Positions 9,616 to 22,048 of a stretch of DNA of 64,000 nucleotides are shown one piece after another. The stretch is from Schistocerca nitens (lineage: Eukaryota; Arthropoda; Insecta; Orthoptera; Acrididae), in NCBI RefSeq assembly GCF_023898315.1, contig NC_064622.1, positions 177,278,178 through 177,342,177 of the forward strand, in the 5' to 3' direction. The notes under the pieces are model-generated. The model did not search any database and was not told the DNA's origin. It worked only from the letters and a program-made list of their open reading frames with translations. The position numbers were made by a program, and so were the translations under genes. Each line of letters starts with the position of its first letter. Positions within the stretch are counted from its first letter, which is position 1.

Positions 9616-12600
9616 ATTTCATATAACTCTAGATCAGTGTTTCCCAAATTATGTTAGACCTTTACCCCTCAGCGAAATCAGACATCAGCTAGTACCCTTG
9701 TCCTCCCCCTTCCCCCTGTCGTCTGCAGCCTCCCCCCCCCCCCTCTCCCCACATTATCACCAACTTTAGCATCTAACTAAAGTGTAGAATGAAAGACTTT
9801 TCTTGGCATACTTCTAGTTTTGAATGATGAAAGATGAATGTAATTTGTATGCGTGTGTGTGTGTGGGGGGGGGGGGGGGGGGGGGTAGAACGAATGACGA
9901 AGGAATTCGTGCTATCGTGCTATCCACAACTCTTTCTTATATAACAAAGCTAACTATCCACAGTGAGGATAGTCACGTGTTACAGAACATACTCCTTCTG
10001 CATTACTACTCTCCATTGTAGCATTTGATTGACCTGCACATTGCAACCCCATTTAAAATCAACCAAGCTAAAATGTGTGCACAAATCACCTGATTGCTCC
10101 ACTTCTTACTTCTGAAGTGGCAGAAACTGGAAGTATTCAGGCTCTTACTGTTTTGTGTCTGACAAAAGCCAGTAATAGTAACAAAAATAATAATAATACT
10201 ATGCACAACACTATAGTAGCCGTTACGTAGGTACTGCTGTGTAATTCATTTCTCTATTTCGAAGCGAGTAATGAAGCAATTTCCGGACTACTGCAGGCAC
10301 TGTCTACAACTTGGAGAAGAAATTTTCTTGAGATACTTAGCATTTGTTACGTATGTGTCTCATTTTTATCATCAGAGATGTATGGGGAATACCTCAACAT
10401 ATGTGTGTAGTGGATGGACTATGTGAGAAATCTGTAACGTCCACCACACTAATGCAACTAATTGTGAAAAAGTGATTATTGACAACTTATATAATCAGTA
10501 TTGGAGTCTTACAAAATTTCAATAATAATAATGATCTTTTGAAAATAATTTAGTTTCTTTACTGAAACTGAATCGAATCGTTTATTTTTACCCCTTAGAA
10601 AATTACATTTTACCCCTCACGGGATAATTACCCCCAGGCTGGAAACCGCTGCTGTCGATCGTCTCTATCTTTCGCCGATGCCCGCAAATACAATATAGGA
10701 AAACATACTTTTAGATGCTTCAGATATGATGTTTTTTCCGCGTGCGTGCAAAGTTTCGAACAATTCTAACAGATGGCAGAGCGGCGCTGAACCATCAAGT
10801 TGTGCCTACCCAAGACGCTCGTTATAAGCGTCGTGCTGTAATTGGATTTTTGGTGAAAATCCATAAATGTTTGTGAACAATGTATGGTAATTTTACAAGA
10901 CTACTGTTGGACGTCGGATAAAGAGAGATACAGCGTCAGGAAGTGCGCACGTACGGTTGTTTGTAGGGGAGAGGCTGGACCTGGGGGGGATGGAGTATTT
11001 TTAATGTTTTGGAAGACGAATGGCGACTTGTAAGTAGCCATAATAAAGTTCCAGTTCCGATTATGTTAAAAACCTATGTAATATCCACTTTTTACTCATT
11101 TTCTTGAAAGAAAAACACCGGATTACACCATATTTCTTCCACTCCGTACAAGTATGGAGGGGGTACGTGCTCACCACCCACCCCCTTCCCCTCCCTTGCC
11201 GCCAGGAAGGGGCGCCCTTGTCACGATCGGCCACACTCAGGACGTCCTATCACCCACTGTTCCCGACATGGTGAATAGCGCCGATTCCATTATTCGTGCA
11301 GTTCCCGGTATCGCAACAACTACCTGTGAGCTCTCTAAGCGCGTGTGAACGATTGAGACTCTTGGATATTCACAGATGTGCTGAAGATTGGTTCCACGAA
11401 TACTCACAACAGACCACAAGATTAAAAGAAAAGACATTTCTGTCACGGATCGTTATATGTGGCAAAACATGAGTGCAGTAGTTTGAGCGGAAACAAAAAT
11501 ACAATCGCTGGCGTGGCACCTTCCGCAATCACCTAAAATGGAGAAATTCAAGGCAGCTCCCTCTACCGTAAAAATCGTGAAGAAAATATTTTGGGATAAT
11601 GGGACACACGTTGAAGATGATGAAGGCGTAATTCACGCAGTGAAAACATGGCTACACTAACCAGGACAAGAGATTTTACCAACATGGCATACATGCTATT
11701 ATACAAAGCTGGCGTAAGACCATAGATTATGATGGAAACTATGAAAAAGAACACTACATGCAAAAGAAATATTGACTGATATTGTCACCAAATTCGAACT
11801 CTTAAGAATAAATGTGTTCTGAGAAAAAGATTGTGGGGAATTACTTATTGAATGACGCTCGTACATTAACGTAAGGTTCATACTGTGCAAATATATGGTT
11901 CTAATTTTAAGATTTTATCACATACTTGTAACACGTTCAGTCAACAGAACAAAGGGAACATGTTAATGCGTTTCTGATACGTTTCATTTGACACATTATT
12001 GGAACACTACAAATCACAGTTTCAGATCACATGCGTTAGAGATTTAAGGAGAATTTGTTAACAGCTATTGAAAATGAATTATGTATCATAAGATTTAACT
12101 TCTGAGATCATTGTTAACGAAAGATAAATCCTCCCCCAGCTTTCTTACGACTACAATTTACAATTCTCTTGTTCCTATTTTACGCAAAAGATTCGGGAAA
12201 TATCATCAAACGGTCTGTATCAGTGTACTTTCATGGATTACCTAACGAAAATCATCATCACTGATTAACTGTAAGAAAATCCATAGTGACTGAGCACAAA
12301 ATCCAGGCTTTGAATACCTCTCACATGGATGAATCCATATGATCTTCATACACAAAAGTATAGCTTCAAGCAGACTGTTTATATTATAAAATCGATTACG
12401 TTATATTATAAAAATATTGTATATTGTCATAATACTATTATGAAAGATTATAAAAATCGATAACATTATAAAAACTCCCATCAGGGTAATTATTTTCTCT
12501 CATGGTAACACCGCGAAACAATATAAAACTGCTTGTTACGACAGCCAAATGATAGTGTTGTTTGTATTGTTTACTGACATTGGGCAACATACGCAAGAAT

Positions 12601-14357
12601 CACAAACGACCTGTTCTTGAGTGTTGTTCCAGTCTTTGGACTATAGAAAGAGAGTGGAGCAATTCATAACTTCGCTGCTAGGGTATAATTTACTGGTTCA
12701 GTTTACATAAAAATTATATAGGAATTCTCAGGATACACTCATGGGAATCGCTGGAAAAAAGATGACATTGTTTCGAACATGGACAGTAGTATTACATGTA
12801 GCTCGGTTTTGAGTTTGGGATAATGAAAATCCATACATGGGAGTAATCTTATTGGTACGTTATTCAAAACTAGACAAGGGCATCAGCTTACGAAACAGGA
12901 AGGTGAGGCACATCCGCATCGAATCCGGACGGCAGTTTAACGCCCTTTGCTCTGGTACACCGGCCAACTCGAGCGTGGTTTTTACGCGGTTTTCAACGTT
13001 CGCTCAGGCGAACGCTGGGGTGGTTCCCAGTGTCCCGCCTCAGAAAATAGGTACACAAACAGTTAAAATACGATAACACATAGCACAAAGCTTATGCAGT
13101 TCAGGAACAGATGTGCGTACATACTGCCCTCATACCATGGAAGACAGAAAGGGCATTCAGTTACAAAATTGAAGGAAAAAATATCAAAATAATGAAAACA
13201 TCTGCCACGTATGACTGGATGAAACGCTTGGAAAGAGACAATCACAAGTGGAACAGGATAGAATTAGACGCCACTCGTTACGGACATGCCAAAGGCAGAA
13301 ATAGTGTTTGAGAGGCCTCGGTCGTAAATTTACAATAAAGGACGACCATATACGGGACTTTTCTTTTCACAACACGTCATTCATAAAGGAAACAGAGAAG
13401 ATAACGAATAGTATACCTACATTTCTCAAACTGTAAGCCTAACATCGATCTAGAAACAGTCAGTTTACATTTAGGAAAATGTGTGAGCAGGGCAGTGATA
13501 ACGAACCCTTGGCCTCCCCAGTAGTCATGGCATTGACTTCTACTGGACCGTGTCATTCTGCCCACGTATTCTTGCCACATGTTTCTTCCATCCAGTACAG
13601 GGCCACTTAATATCCAGACGCGTCCCGTTCTGCGCACTTTGCTTGGCAATGGCTGTATTACAACCGCTATGGAATCCTCTGCTACTCTCCAGTTGTAACA
13701 AAACTGGCGTCGCTTCCTTCTCTTCGTATATCTTCTCCAGTGGAGTACTCCAGTTTGTTGAGTTTTCAATAGAATTTGCAGCAACGGCTTATTCCGTATC
13801 TTGGTAAATATGTCTACCATTGAGTACCTGCAGCCGAAACGTGACTCGTGCTGCAAAGAAACTACGTTCATTTACGTTTCTTGTTAGGTTCCGTATAACT
13901 TTCAGTGAGATACCAATATGGATAGCTCGAAAAGGCTACAGCCGAGTCGCGATTTCATTGCTTCATGGGGGACTTTCTCACCTCCACGGACCATCAATAG
14001 CAGAAAAATAACATCCGTGTTCTTTCATATGGAGAATCACATACGAAACAGGTAATCCATCTTCGCCCTTTAAGCATACCAACGTCAATCGTTGATAAGC
14101 TTCTAAGAAACTGGAGATATGACATGTTCACGGTAAAAATCTGATCAGAATGGTAACAAATGTCCGTTCTGGAATTTATCGGGTGCTGAAAGAAATAGTC
14201 TATTGGCGTCGTCACCGTAAGACTCCATGATGTATAAGTACTGCTGGTAACAAAAATGTTCAGCCAGAGAGGCGTAAACACAGTTACCATAGGCATCGAC
14301 ACACGTGGATACTTAACGAAATAATATGACTGCGTTAGTGGGAAGGGTCTTTTCGTA
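9616..14357. other. Long unassigned AT-rich region
   Basis: Nearly 5 kb with no gene or element I can name. It includes a C-rich/CT-rich stretch (9725-9750) and a (GT)n followed by a poly-G run (9851-9886). A GC-richer segment at 12930-13045 (CGTGGTTTTTACGCGGTTTT) looks like a fragment of some dispersed repeat. The longest ORF is 164 codons on the minus strand (13377-13871), without a recognisable domain. Confidence 0.4.
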
Positions 14358-15028
14358 CGGGGGCGTGCTGAAAAGTATTACCTCTGATTTTTTATTCTGT
14401 TCTTAACATCTACTAAGGTATTAAAGGTTATAGATAGTACACGGTCAACTTTCCCGCTTCGCTGACCAAGCTGAACCCTCTGGCGCTAAAGGGCTCTGAA
14501 TTGTAGTGTTTAACATGGCGGAGTGTAACATGTCTACGTAAGTTGGTGCGTGAGAAGCCCTTAGAAAACTGAAAGAAAGAATTCGAATAGTTCGTCCACA
14601 AATGGAACACCCTCTCCCTCAGCAAGACAATGGCACACCACTCACGTGCCCTGCGACATCTGCAGTAATCTGACGTCTTTGGTTCACTGCCATGGATCAT
14701 TCTCAATACAGTCCCCAGTTGCCCCCATCCGATATTTATCTGTCTCCGAGGATTAAAGAACACCTTTGAGGACTTCACTTTGATAGTGATGAGGCCTTGC
14801 AAGCAGAGGTGTAGTTGTGGCTCCGTCAACAAAGTGAAACACATCTACGAATTGGTCTCTCGTTGGTAGAAATGTGATCGTCGCCACGGTGACTAAGTTG
14901 AGAAATAAATACGTAGATATGAAGAATAAAGATGTTGAATGTTAATAATTTTTGTTTTATTTAAATGGCTTTAGGAGTTTTTTTTTTACATTAAAAAATT
15001 GGAGGCATTACTTTTAGGCACGCCCTCG
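14358..15028 (+). pseudogene. Internally deleted mariner element
   Basis: Terminal inverted repeats are CGGGGGCGTGCTGAAAAGTA (14358) and, at the right end, TACTTTTAGGCACGCCCTCG, flanked by TA (14356-14357 and 15029-15030). Between them on the plus strand is a degraded mariner transposase C-terminus: QQDNGTP for the second catalytic D, then YSPQLPPSDIYL with the third, then HFDSDEALQAEV. Most of the transposase is missing and stops interrupt it. Ordinary mariners are about 1.3 kb, so this 671-bp copy is non-autonomous. Confidence 0.82.
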
Positions 15029-15030
15029 TA

Positions 15031-15491
15031 CAATGATGACCAACGACATTTTGTGTGTTGTTGAAACGAAAGCGTGCAGGATTGGAATTATAACGTGGTC
15101 TTACATTATGTGAAAATGCATGTGAATTCTCGTTGTCCTACTCACGTGCTGTCGAATTGTAGAAAACGCGGTGTTCGGCTGTCAATACTCTTTACATGTT
15201 GATGCGGACATTACGAGTAGTTTCTTCACGTGCTTCCAAGACTGATTTCGTTACCAAATGAAGGACCAGCTACAGACAGCCTGCTCAGAATTCACGTTTG
15301 AGGTAACGGATAATTACTTTTTATTCGGTATTTTGTTTATAGTATTTAACAATATTGTCTGGAATACACTCACTGAAATTTTGAAGGGAATAGGGATAAG
15401 AGTGAAAAGTTTTCTGCAACTCATACAGAAATAAGACTATAATAATAAGAGTTGAAAAGCATCAGAGGCAAGCAGTAGTTGAGAAGGGAGT
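15031..15491. other. Unassigned stretch
   Basis: About 460 bp between the mariner and the next SINE. No ORF or repeat ends are recognised. Confidence 0.4.
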
Positions 15492-15505
15492 GAGACATTT
15501 TTATA

Positions 15506-15705
15506 AAAATGGCTCAAATGGCTCTGAGCACTATGGGACTTAACATCTGTGGTCATCAGTCCCCTAGAACTTAGAACTACTTAGACCTAACTAACCTAAG
15601 GACATCACACACATCCATGCCCGAGGCAGGATTCGAACCTGCGACCGTAGCGGTCACGCGGTTCCAGACTGATGCGCCTAGAACCTCACGGCCACACAGG
15701 CCGGC
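15506..15705 (-). mobile_element. Main-family SINE
   Basis: Full-length minus-strand copy with B box GGTTCGAATCC and head GCCGGCCTGTGTGGCCG. A perfect 14-bp target duplication GAGACATTTTTATA lies at 15492-15505 and 15706-15719, indicating a fairly recent insertion. Confidence 0.95.
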
Positions 15706-15719
15706 GAGACATTTTTATA

Positions 15720-16589
15720 GCCAACCCCGGTGTTATTTAGTCTGCACGTTGAGGAAGTAGTAAACGAAAAGGAATTAAAGTTGAGGTGTTGTGACCAGAC
15801 GAAATTACCATTATCTGGTCATAACTGTGGGTTCTTTGAGTGCTTGGTGAGATGGCACATAGGAACTAGGATGCATGGAATATTAGTTCGCTATATTACA
15901 TAAATGATAAAAAGATTTACTTAACTTGACACAGTTCTTTTCCACAGGAGTGCTTAATGATTTACAATTGTTAGTGATTGTTAAAACATCACTTGATGCA
16001 CTAATTAATAAACTGTTCTCTTGATATACATTTACGAAACTACAAGTCCCTCTGAAACTGTGAACGACTCATGTCCTAGTAGAACCCGTATTACCGGTAC
16101 GTCAGGTGTGTTGCATACGTATTGGACGTTATCTTATAACGATCGCGTCCTTTACGTATGCGATCAGTGTCTTACTGCAATCCACTAAAAACCAGAAGCA
16201 GTGAGTCGTCTAGAACCTGCGTGAGGATACACAAAGAGCTAGGTAAGCTACAGAATGTTTTGTTGTACGTAGTTATCCTATTGCCTGTTACTTCAGAGCA
16301 AACAGTATGTATAGCAAAATTGAAATTGTCAGTGTGTAATAGAGATTTTATTCGAAAATTGTTTATTTGTAATGTGAAACAGGAGGATGTTTTAGCAAGA
16401 ATGAAGAAAACAGTAAAGATTTACCACATAGGGATAGAATACGCCATTTCCTCAACAAAAAGGTAAAAATAAAAGGAAAACGCCAATTAAAAATATGGCA
16501 GACATCGCTTCAATACTTCGTCGAACTTATACATGCCTCAGTTATCCATAAACAACTTCAGCGTTTCTCAGTAACAACAGGAAACTCTT

Positions 16590-16590
<1 letters not shown>
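15720..16590. other. Unassigned stretch
   Basis: No gene identified. A 102-codon plus-strand ORF (16158-16466) has no recognisable motif. Nothing else seen. Confidence 0.4.

Positions 16591-16676
<86 letters not shown>
16591..16676. repeat. (AT)n(GT)n microsatellite
   Basis: About 54 bp of alternating AT followed by about 32 bp of GT repeats. It also produces a spurious Tyr/Ile/His-Thr ORF on the minus strand. Confidence 0.98.
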
Positions 16677-16683
<7 letters not shown>

Positions 16684-17013
16684 AATAGCAAGAGGAAAGT
16701 CGTTGGCGTCTAGTTTCTCTCTTACACATTCATTTATTTTTCTTTCCCTACGACTGCTACCTATACTACTCGTAATCCCGCCATTAATTATCTCGTTTAT
16801 GTAGTGTAGCAAAACTACCATCCCGTAGCTTTGGTAGAGCGCAACTCTAGGTTCGCACCTTAATCCCTCCATGTGATGACTTTTGTCATGAAGCAGACGC
16901 TTGTATCACGAGTTTCGGCATTAACATATCCTTACAAATCACTGTTTAACAGTTATTAACACCGTCGGTCGAGATTAGTTTAGAATAATTGTTTATTTCC
17001 TTTTCAAGTCTGT
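16677..17013. other. Unassigned stretch
   Basis: No coding evidence. A weak tRNA-like string near 16830-16860 (TAGAGCGCAACTCTAGGTTCGCACC) has a B-box-like part but no clear element boundaries. Confidence 0.35.
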
Positions 17014-17570
17014 GATTCTGTTCTTGTGTCTTGGGTCCGAAGACTGGTTTTCATGCAGCTTTCAACGCCAGCCTACACTGTAGCAAACCTCTTCATCTCT
17101 GAAAGACTACTGCGTACTCAAGCGTTGGTCTGCCTCCATAATTTTTACTCCCACACTTCCTTTCACTGCGAAACTGACGATTTCCCTCATGCTTCAGCAT
17201 GTGCTGTTAGGCGATCTGTTTTTTTAGTCAAGATGTACCACAAACGTCTTTTTTGCTTCATTTATACCCAGTTTACCATTTATTAGTTACATTGCTAGTA
17301 TTTGCAGCCACTCTTACTCAGTTGCAACTCAAATTATATTTATCATACAGATACGGACAACCTGCGTTAGTCACATTCGTTATTACCTACGCGATAAACA
17401 TAGTCTTCACTACTTCTTTGGTCTACTCCTCGAATCCTCAGCATTGTTCTGCGGCTCAGACTTCGAAAGATCCTAGTCTCTTCTATCGTCAACGTTTAAC
17501 TTCCGTACTAGACTGCACTCTACACAAGCACCTTCAGAAAAGACTTCCTAATATCTAAATTTATATTCTA
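17014..17570 (-). pseudogene. RTE-type LINE 3' fragment, antisense and diverged
   Basis: The plus-strand text is a diverged reverse complement of the 3' end of the LINE at 22049-24400. GTCCGAAGACTGGTTTTCAT here corresponds to the LINE's AACCAGCTTCAGGACTGAAG end, and TCAGCATTGTTCTGCGGCTC (17440) to its AGAAGAATGCTGAAG region. Many substitutions and indels destroy the ORF. It covers roughly the last 550 bp of the element and is older than the other two RTE copies. Confidence 0.75.
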
Positions 17571-17657
17571 CCCTGTAATATATCACAAAAATGCTATGCC
17601 TCCCTGACGCTTTCCACCTGTCGGCTGGGTACAGACGCTATTTTTCTGGGAGAGGTT

Positions 17658-17890
17658 GGTTGGTTGGTTTTGGGGAAGGAGACCAGACAGCGTGGTCATC
17701 GGTCTCATCGGATTAGGGAAGGATGGGGAAGGAAGTCGGCCGTGCCCTTTCAGAGGAACCATCCCGGCATTTGCCTGGAGTGATTTAGGGAAATCACGGA
17801 AAACCGAAATCAGGATGGCCGGACGCGGGATTGAACCGTCGTCCTCCCGAATGCGAGTCCAGTGTCTAACCACTGCGCCACCTCGCTCGG
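17658..17890 (-). mobile_element. tRNA-derived SINE, second family
   Basis: On the minus strand the head has an A region GTGGCGCAGTGGTTAGACAC and a B box GGTTCAATCCC, followed by a body with TTCGGTTTTCCGTGATTTCC and an end rich in AACCAACC. The target duplication TCTGGGAGAGGTT is at 17645-17657 and 17891-17903. A second copy on the plus strand is at 59243-59483. Confidence 0.9.
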
Positions 17891-17903
17891 TCTGGGAGAG
17901 GTT

Positions 17904-18177
17904 TGGAGTTGAGAGGACAGGTACAGAGCCAGCTGGTGACCCAAGAAAGAACTATAGTTTACCCCAGTGGCCTCATTTCGCCTGAGGTCGCAGTATCGGG
18001 AGAGCGGGAAACAGCAGCCATCTCCTACCACAAATTTCGAGGCCAAGGTCCCGCAACGTGCTGGTCCATAATCTGCCATCTTGCCTCTCTTTGGAGACTA
18101 CCGTTCAGCACTCGTTACCGCTGATACTTCTTCGAATATTCACAGGTTCAGGCAGCTGAGGCATGTCACTCCATATG
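17904..18177. other. Unassigned stretch
   Basis: Short interval between the SINE and the first Tc1-like element. Chance ORFs only. Confidence 0.4.
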
Positions 18178-18179
18178 TA

Positions 18180-19835
18180 CTCATGTACAGACAAACAGAA
18201 CACCTTGAACGACTGGAGATAGGATGTTCTAATTCATACGACATGTACATTCGTGTGTTCTGCAGAAATGGTTAGCATTTCAGTCACGTCGGTTCAGCAT
18301 GCGTCCTGTTGCCTATTAGGTAGAGGACTCGCCATGGGCCCTGATAACTTGTTCCATACATTATGGCATCGACGCGTATAAGGTGCGAATGACGTCCTGT
18401 TGTATAGCCGGCCTTGCTGCGTTCACCTGGTTCCAAAGTTCATCTGTGGTGGTTGGCAATGGGTGACAGTGCTGCATCCGTCGTTTCACCATATCCCACA
18501 CATTTTCGATCGGCTACATGTCTGGTGACCTCTTGGGCCAGGACAGAAGGCTGAGATCCTATAACACCAAGAAGGCTCGAGTTCATGCAGCAACATGTGG
18601 TCGTGCGTTCTCTTGCTGAAAAATGGCGTATGGCGTGATGTGCAGAAAGGGTATGAAGACGGGTCGCAGGATGTCATTCAGGTACGTCACACCTCTCACA
18701 GTGCCATGGACGCGCACCAACAGTGATTTGAGGTTGTACCCAATAGCATCCCACACCACAAGGCCTTGAGTTGGCGATGTATGTCTTGTGCGAATGCAGT
18801 CACTGTGATGCCGCTCCACCAATCTGCGGTGAACCAAAATGCGGCCATCGTTATCAAACATACAGAACATGGATTCGTCTGAAAACACTATTTGATATCA
18901 TTCCTGTCCGCAGTAACGTTGTTCCATACACCAATGCCGTCTAGCATGTTTCTGCACATTCATCAAAGACAGGCTGCGAAGTGGACGATGTGTTACACTG
19001 TTGCGCCAGAGAGGACGCAGACACAGATCTGTCCTGCAGTGCCATTCAGATGAAGTGTCGATGTTCTCGGGGGGAGGGGGGATGACCTGACCCATCTCGC
19101 GCTACCGAAACACTTCGTCCCACACGAGCAAGAATTTCCCGGATAGGTGCATCACATTCTCACATGCCAATAATGCGTCCTCTTTCAAACTCACTAATTT
19201 GACGCTACAGTTCGCGCATTAGCCTGCGAGGCATCCTACAAGTTTCCTCAAGACATAGCCGGCACGGTAGCTCAGCGTTTTCGGTCAGAGAGCTGGTTGG
19301 CCTCTGTAATAAAAAACTGAGTGAAAGGATCAACAACGAACTTGAACGGATGTCATGTGACGTTCGCAACGACCAAACACAACGATCAACAACGAACAAA
19401 ATGCAAAAAAAAAGTGGTCAGCGCGACGAAATGTCTTACCTAAAGGCCCGGGTTCGATTTCCAACGAGGTTGGAGATTTTTTTTTCCGCTCAGGGACTGG
19501 GTGTTGTGTTGTTCTTATCATCATCATTTCATCCCCATCGCAAGTCGCCGAAGTGGTGTCAACTCGAAAGACCAAGCGAACGGTCTACCCGACGGGAGGC
19601 CCTAGCCAAACGGCATTCTTTTATCTTCGGTGTAGGCGTACGACAACGGGAGCCGCAGGCATATTGTACCTGTGGGTGGTGTTGAGCCGCGATATCGATG
19701 TTGACCTTGAACCCGCAGGCCGACACGGTTCAAATGCTATCATTTCTGCAGAACATGCTAATGTAGATGTCCTTGTTGCATGAACGTCCTATCTCTGGTC
19801 GTTCAACGTGGTCTGTTTTTGTCCGAACATGAGTG
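18180..19835 (-). pseudogene. Tc1-like transposon, near full length, transposase broken
   Basis: About 55-bp terminal inverted repeats: the left end (CTCATGTACAGACAAACAGA, then GAACGACTGGAGATAGGATG) matches the reverse complement of 19784-19835. TA dinucleotides lie at 18178-18179 and 19836-19837. The minus-strand transposase relic includes FSDESMFCMFDNDGR (first catalytic D), IFQQENARPHVAA (the second D is replaced by E) and a stop-interrupted WPKRSPDM / PIENVW. A dimeric SINE at 19257-19616 splits the N-terminal half. Without it the element is about 1.3 kb, normal for Tc1. Confidence 0.85.
19257..19616 (+). mobile_element. Dimeric tRNA-like SINE
   Basis: First unit: GCCGGCACGGTAGCTCAGCG, the same A-box-like start as in the arms at 407 and 1410. 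It is followed by AACAACGAAC-rich spacer. Second unit: GTGGTCAGCGCGACG with B box GGTTCGATTTCC, then CCGCTCAGGGACTGGGTGTT, also present in the SINE at 24526. The end is near GGGAGGCCCTAGCC. It sits within the antisense Tc1-like element. The target duplication is not clear. Confidence 0.75.
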
Positions 19836-19837
19836 TA

Positions 19838-21916
19838 CAAGGGTTGAATAAAAATGTGGAAATACCGAAAACAGAACCATTACCGTGCCTACAAAAGCTT
19901 CATATCGTCTCGGAATTCATATGTATGAGTACTATGAACTTTTCAAGTGGGTGCTATACCATTCTTCCCGCAAAATAGTGGCAAGTTCAGGATGATAGAG
20001 GTGAATAGCGATCACACACACTTCTTTCCAAAGTAAACCATAAAGGCTGAAAAAGATTGAGATCTACTGACTGTGGTGGCCAAGGGACAAGCAACAGTTC
20101 ATCCTCGTACTCACAAAAGCAGTCCTGCACGATGCGAGCCGTTCGGACTGCGACTTTTTCGTCTTAGGAAACAGCATCGCCACTGGGGATGTATCTGATC
20201 AGCCAAAATCGTCAAATTATCATTGACAGTAATGCGACGTTGCAGAGTAATCTTCCGGCCCATGGAATACCACGATATAGCTGTCATAATCATCACCGAA
20301 ACACTGTCGTGTTTCACTCGTGTGAGGTAAAGTCGGCTAGTACTTGGAAACAGTGTGAAACAAGACTCATCTGATCAAATGACTTTCTTCCATTGGTGCG
20401 TAGTGGTGGTTTTATAGCTTCGGCACCCCGTTTTATGTTACGACCATTTGCATCATTGACGTGTGACGCTGGAATTCCAAGTCGCCATGCTGTTCCCTGC
20501 TTATGGAGCGCCCTTCGTGTTGCTTTGGCGCTGAAAGGCTTCACGAGTGTGGCATCAGTTCTGCAGCGACTTTTGCTGTTGTCGTCCCCTTACTTTCTGT
20601 CACAATGTTCTTGAATGAGCGTCAATCGCGATCGCTCAATACAATCTTTCGTCTGCGGTGTTACCTAGCGGATGATGTTTCTCCGCTTTCCCTGTATACG
20701 CTATAAATCTTCAAGACGTTGCCTCTTGAAGCACCAAACATTTCGGCTAGGTTGAAAGTCTCTTCGGGTTTGCTGCCGGATCCTACAATCAACTTGACTC
20801 GATATTTCGGCGATCCAACTGGTCTCCATCTTCATGGAGAATGCTTCCTGTGCTGATGAGTCCCGCAGAGAACTGACGCCAGGCTGCAAATCGACGTCCT
20901 ATATAGGCCACCGTTCAGTACACGGCGCATGCGCCGCCCATCACGGTTGCTGCCCTCCAAGACAGGGGGGGGGGGGGGGGGGGTGGCGCCGCCCTTAGTA
21001 GAACACTGCTGGCAACGATATATCGCACTCAGGGCCGCACCGAAGAACGGTCAGTTCTGATGCGAGATAGTACAGTATTCCACGTCCTGCTAAGAAGAAA
21101 CCCACTGTCTCTGTTGATTAAATTATCCGCCAACCTAATTTCAATCTCCTCTTTATAGACGCTGTTCCAAAAACAGTATGAAATTTAATGAAACTGTGGT
21201 AGTTGCCAACATTTCCGGTTTTTGGAACAGTGTCTATAAAGAGGCGATTGAAATTAGGTTGGCGGATAATTTAATCAAACAGAGACAATGAGTTTCCTCT
21301 TAGCAGGACGTGGAATCCCGCATCAAAATAGAACGCTGTTCGGTGCGAACCCTGAGTGCGATATATCGTTGCCAGCAGTGTTCTACTAAGGGCGGCGCCA
21401 CCCCCCTGTCTTGGAGGGTTGCAGCCTTGATGGGCGGCGCATGCTCCGTGTACTGAACGGTGGCCTATATAGGACGTCGATTTGCAGCCTGGCGTCAGTT
21501 CTCTGCGGGACTCATCAGCACAAACAGCATTCTCCATCAAGATGGCGACCAGCTGGATCGCCGAAATATCGAGTCAAGTTGACTGTAGGATCCGGCAGAA
21601 AACCCGAAGAGACTTTCAAGATTTATTACGCCGGAAAAGCCTACGAAGTCACTTCGGCTCGGTTGGTTACGGAAGCACGCACCATACGAGAACAAGATAT
21701 TTTCCCACCTTCTGATTCACTTTGCTTTGACACAGTGCACTCACAACTACAAAGAAACTGTTCTGACCACGGCTGACACTTCCTACGTGTTGACGACATT
21801 GCACAAATGCCCTTCGTGGTCAAATACAACAGTGTGGCCTGCTAGCTTGACTGGCATCTGCATTTATGTCCAAGTATCCATTTCTAGCGGTGTTTCAATA
21901 TTTTTGTCTAAATCTG
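19838..21916 (-). pseudogene. Second Tc1-like element (copy A), split by a palindrome
   Basis: The left end CAAGGGTTGAATAAAAATGT is inverted at the right end (ATATTTTTGTCTAAATCTG, about 21898-21916), with TA at 19836-19837 and 21917-21918. On the minus strand the transposase C-terminus reads DELLLVPWPPQSVDLNLFQP with LERSVCDRYSPL, and a more N-terminal part reads RRALHKQGTAWRLGIPASH. Stops and frameshifts are numerous. A foldback (20750-21652) interrupts it. Copy B of the same family lies at 51810-53711. Confidence 0.8.
20750..21652. mobile_element. Foldback element, about 870-bp palindrome
   Basis: The left arm (about 20752-21170) and right arm (about 21212-21622) are close reverse complements. 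GAAAGTCTCTTCGGGTTT pairs with AAACCCGAAGAGACTTTC, and AATTATCCGCCAACCTAATT with AATTAGGTTGGCGGATAATT. The loop is only about 45 bp. The left arm contains a poly-G run (20947-20962) matching a C6 run on the right. The right end carries about 30 extra bp (to GAAGTCAC). Copies of TTCGGCTAG/TTCGGCTCG flank the element as a probable 9-bp target duplication. No coding capacity. Confidence 0.88.
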
Positions 21917-21918
21917 TA

Positions 21919-22048
21919 ACCTGTATATACCTCGCAGTCACGTCACGTGGCGGAGAAAACATCTGGTACATCATTTTCCCCGTCTCTGTTCCATTGGCGT
22001 GTCCTCCGAGTGGTGAACAACTGTCGATAAACATCCTTATGTACTGGT
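21919..22048 (-). pseudogene. CR1/L2-type LINE 3' region, segment 1
   Basis: The plus-strand text (CACGTGGCGGAGAAAACATC, then CCGTCTCTGTTCCATTGGCG) aligns loosely with the 3' untranslated part of the antisense LINE at 38340-38450 (GTGTGGCGGAGGGCACTTTA). It stops where the RTE LINE begins and appears to continue at 24401, so this is the distal piece of one interrupted LINE. Confidence 0.5.

Noticed and set aside
9824-10021. Gly-rich ORF
   Set aside because: Produced by (GT)n and poly-G simple sequence.
13377-13871. 164-codon minus-strand ORF
   Set aside because: The longest frame in an otherwise unassigned region, but with no domain, signal peptide or compositional bias. It overlaps other open frames, and such a length is possible by chance in 64 kb.
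16591-16872. 93-codon ORF with Tyr-Ile repeats
   Set aside because: Translation of the (AT)n(GT)n microsatellite.
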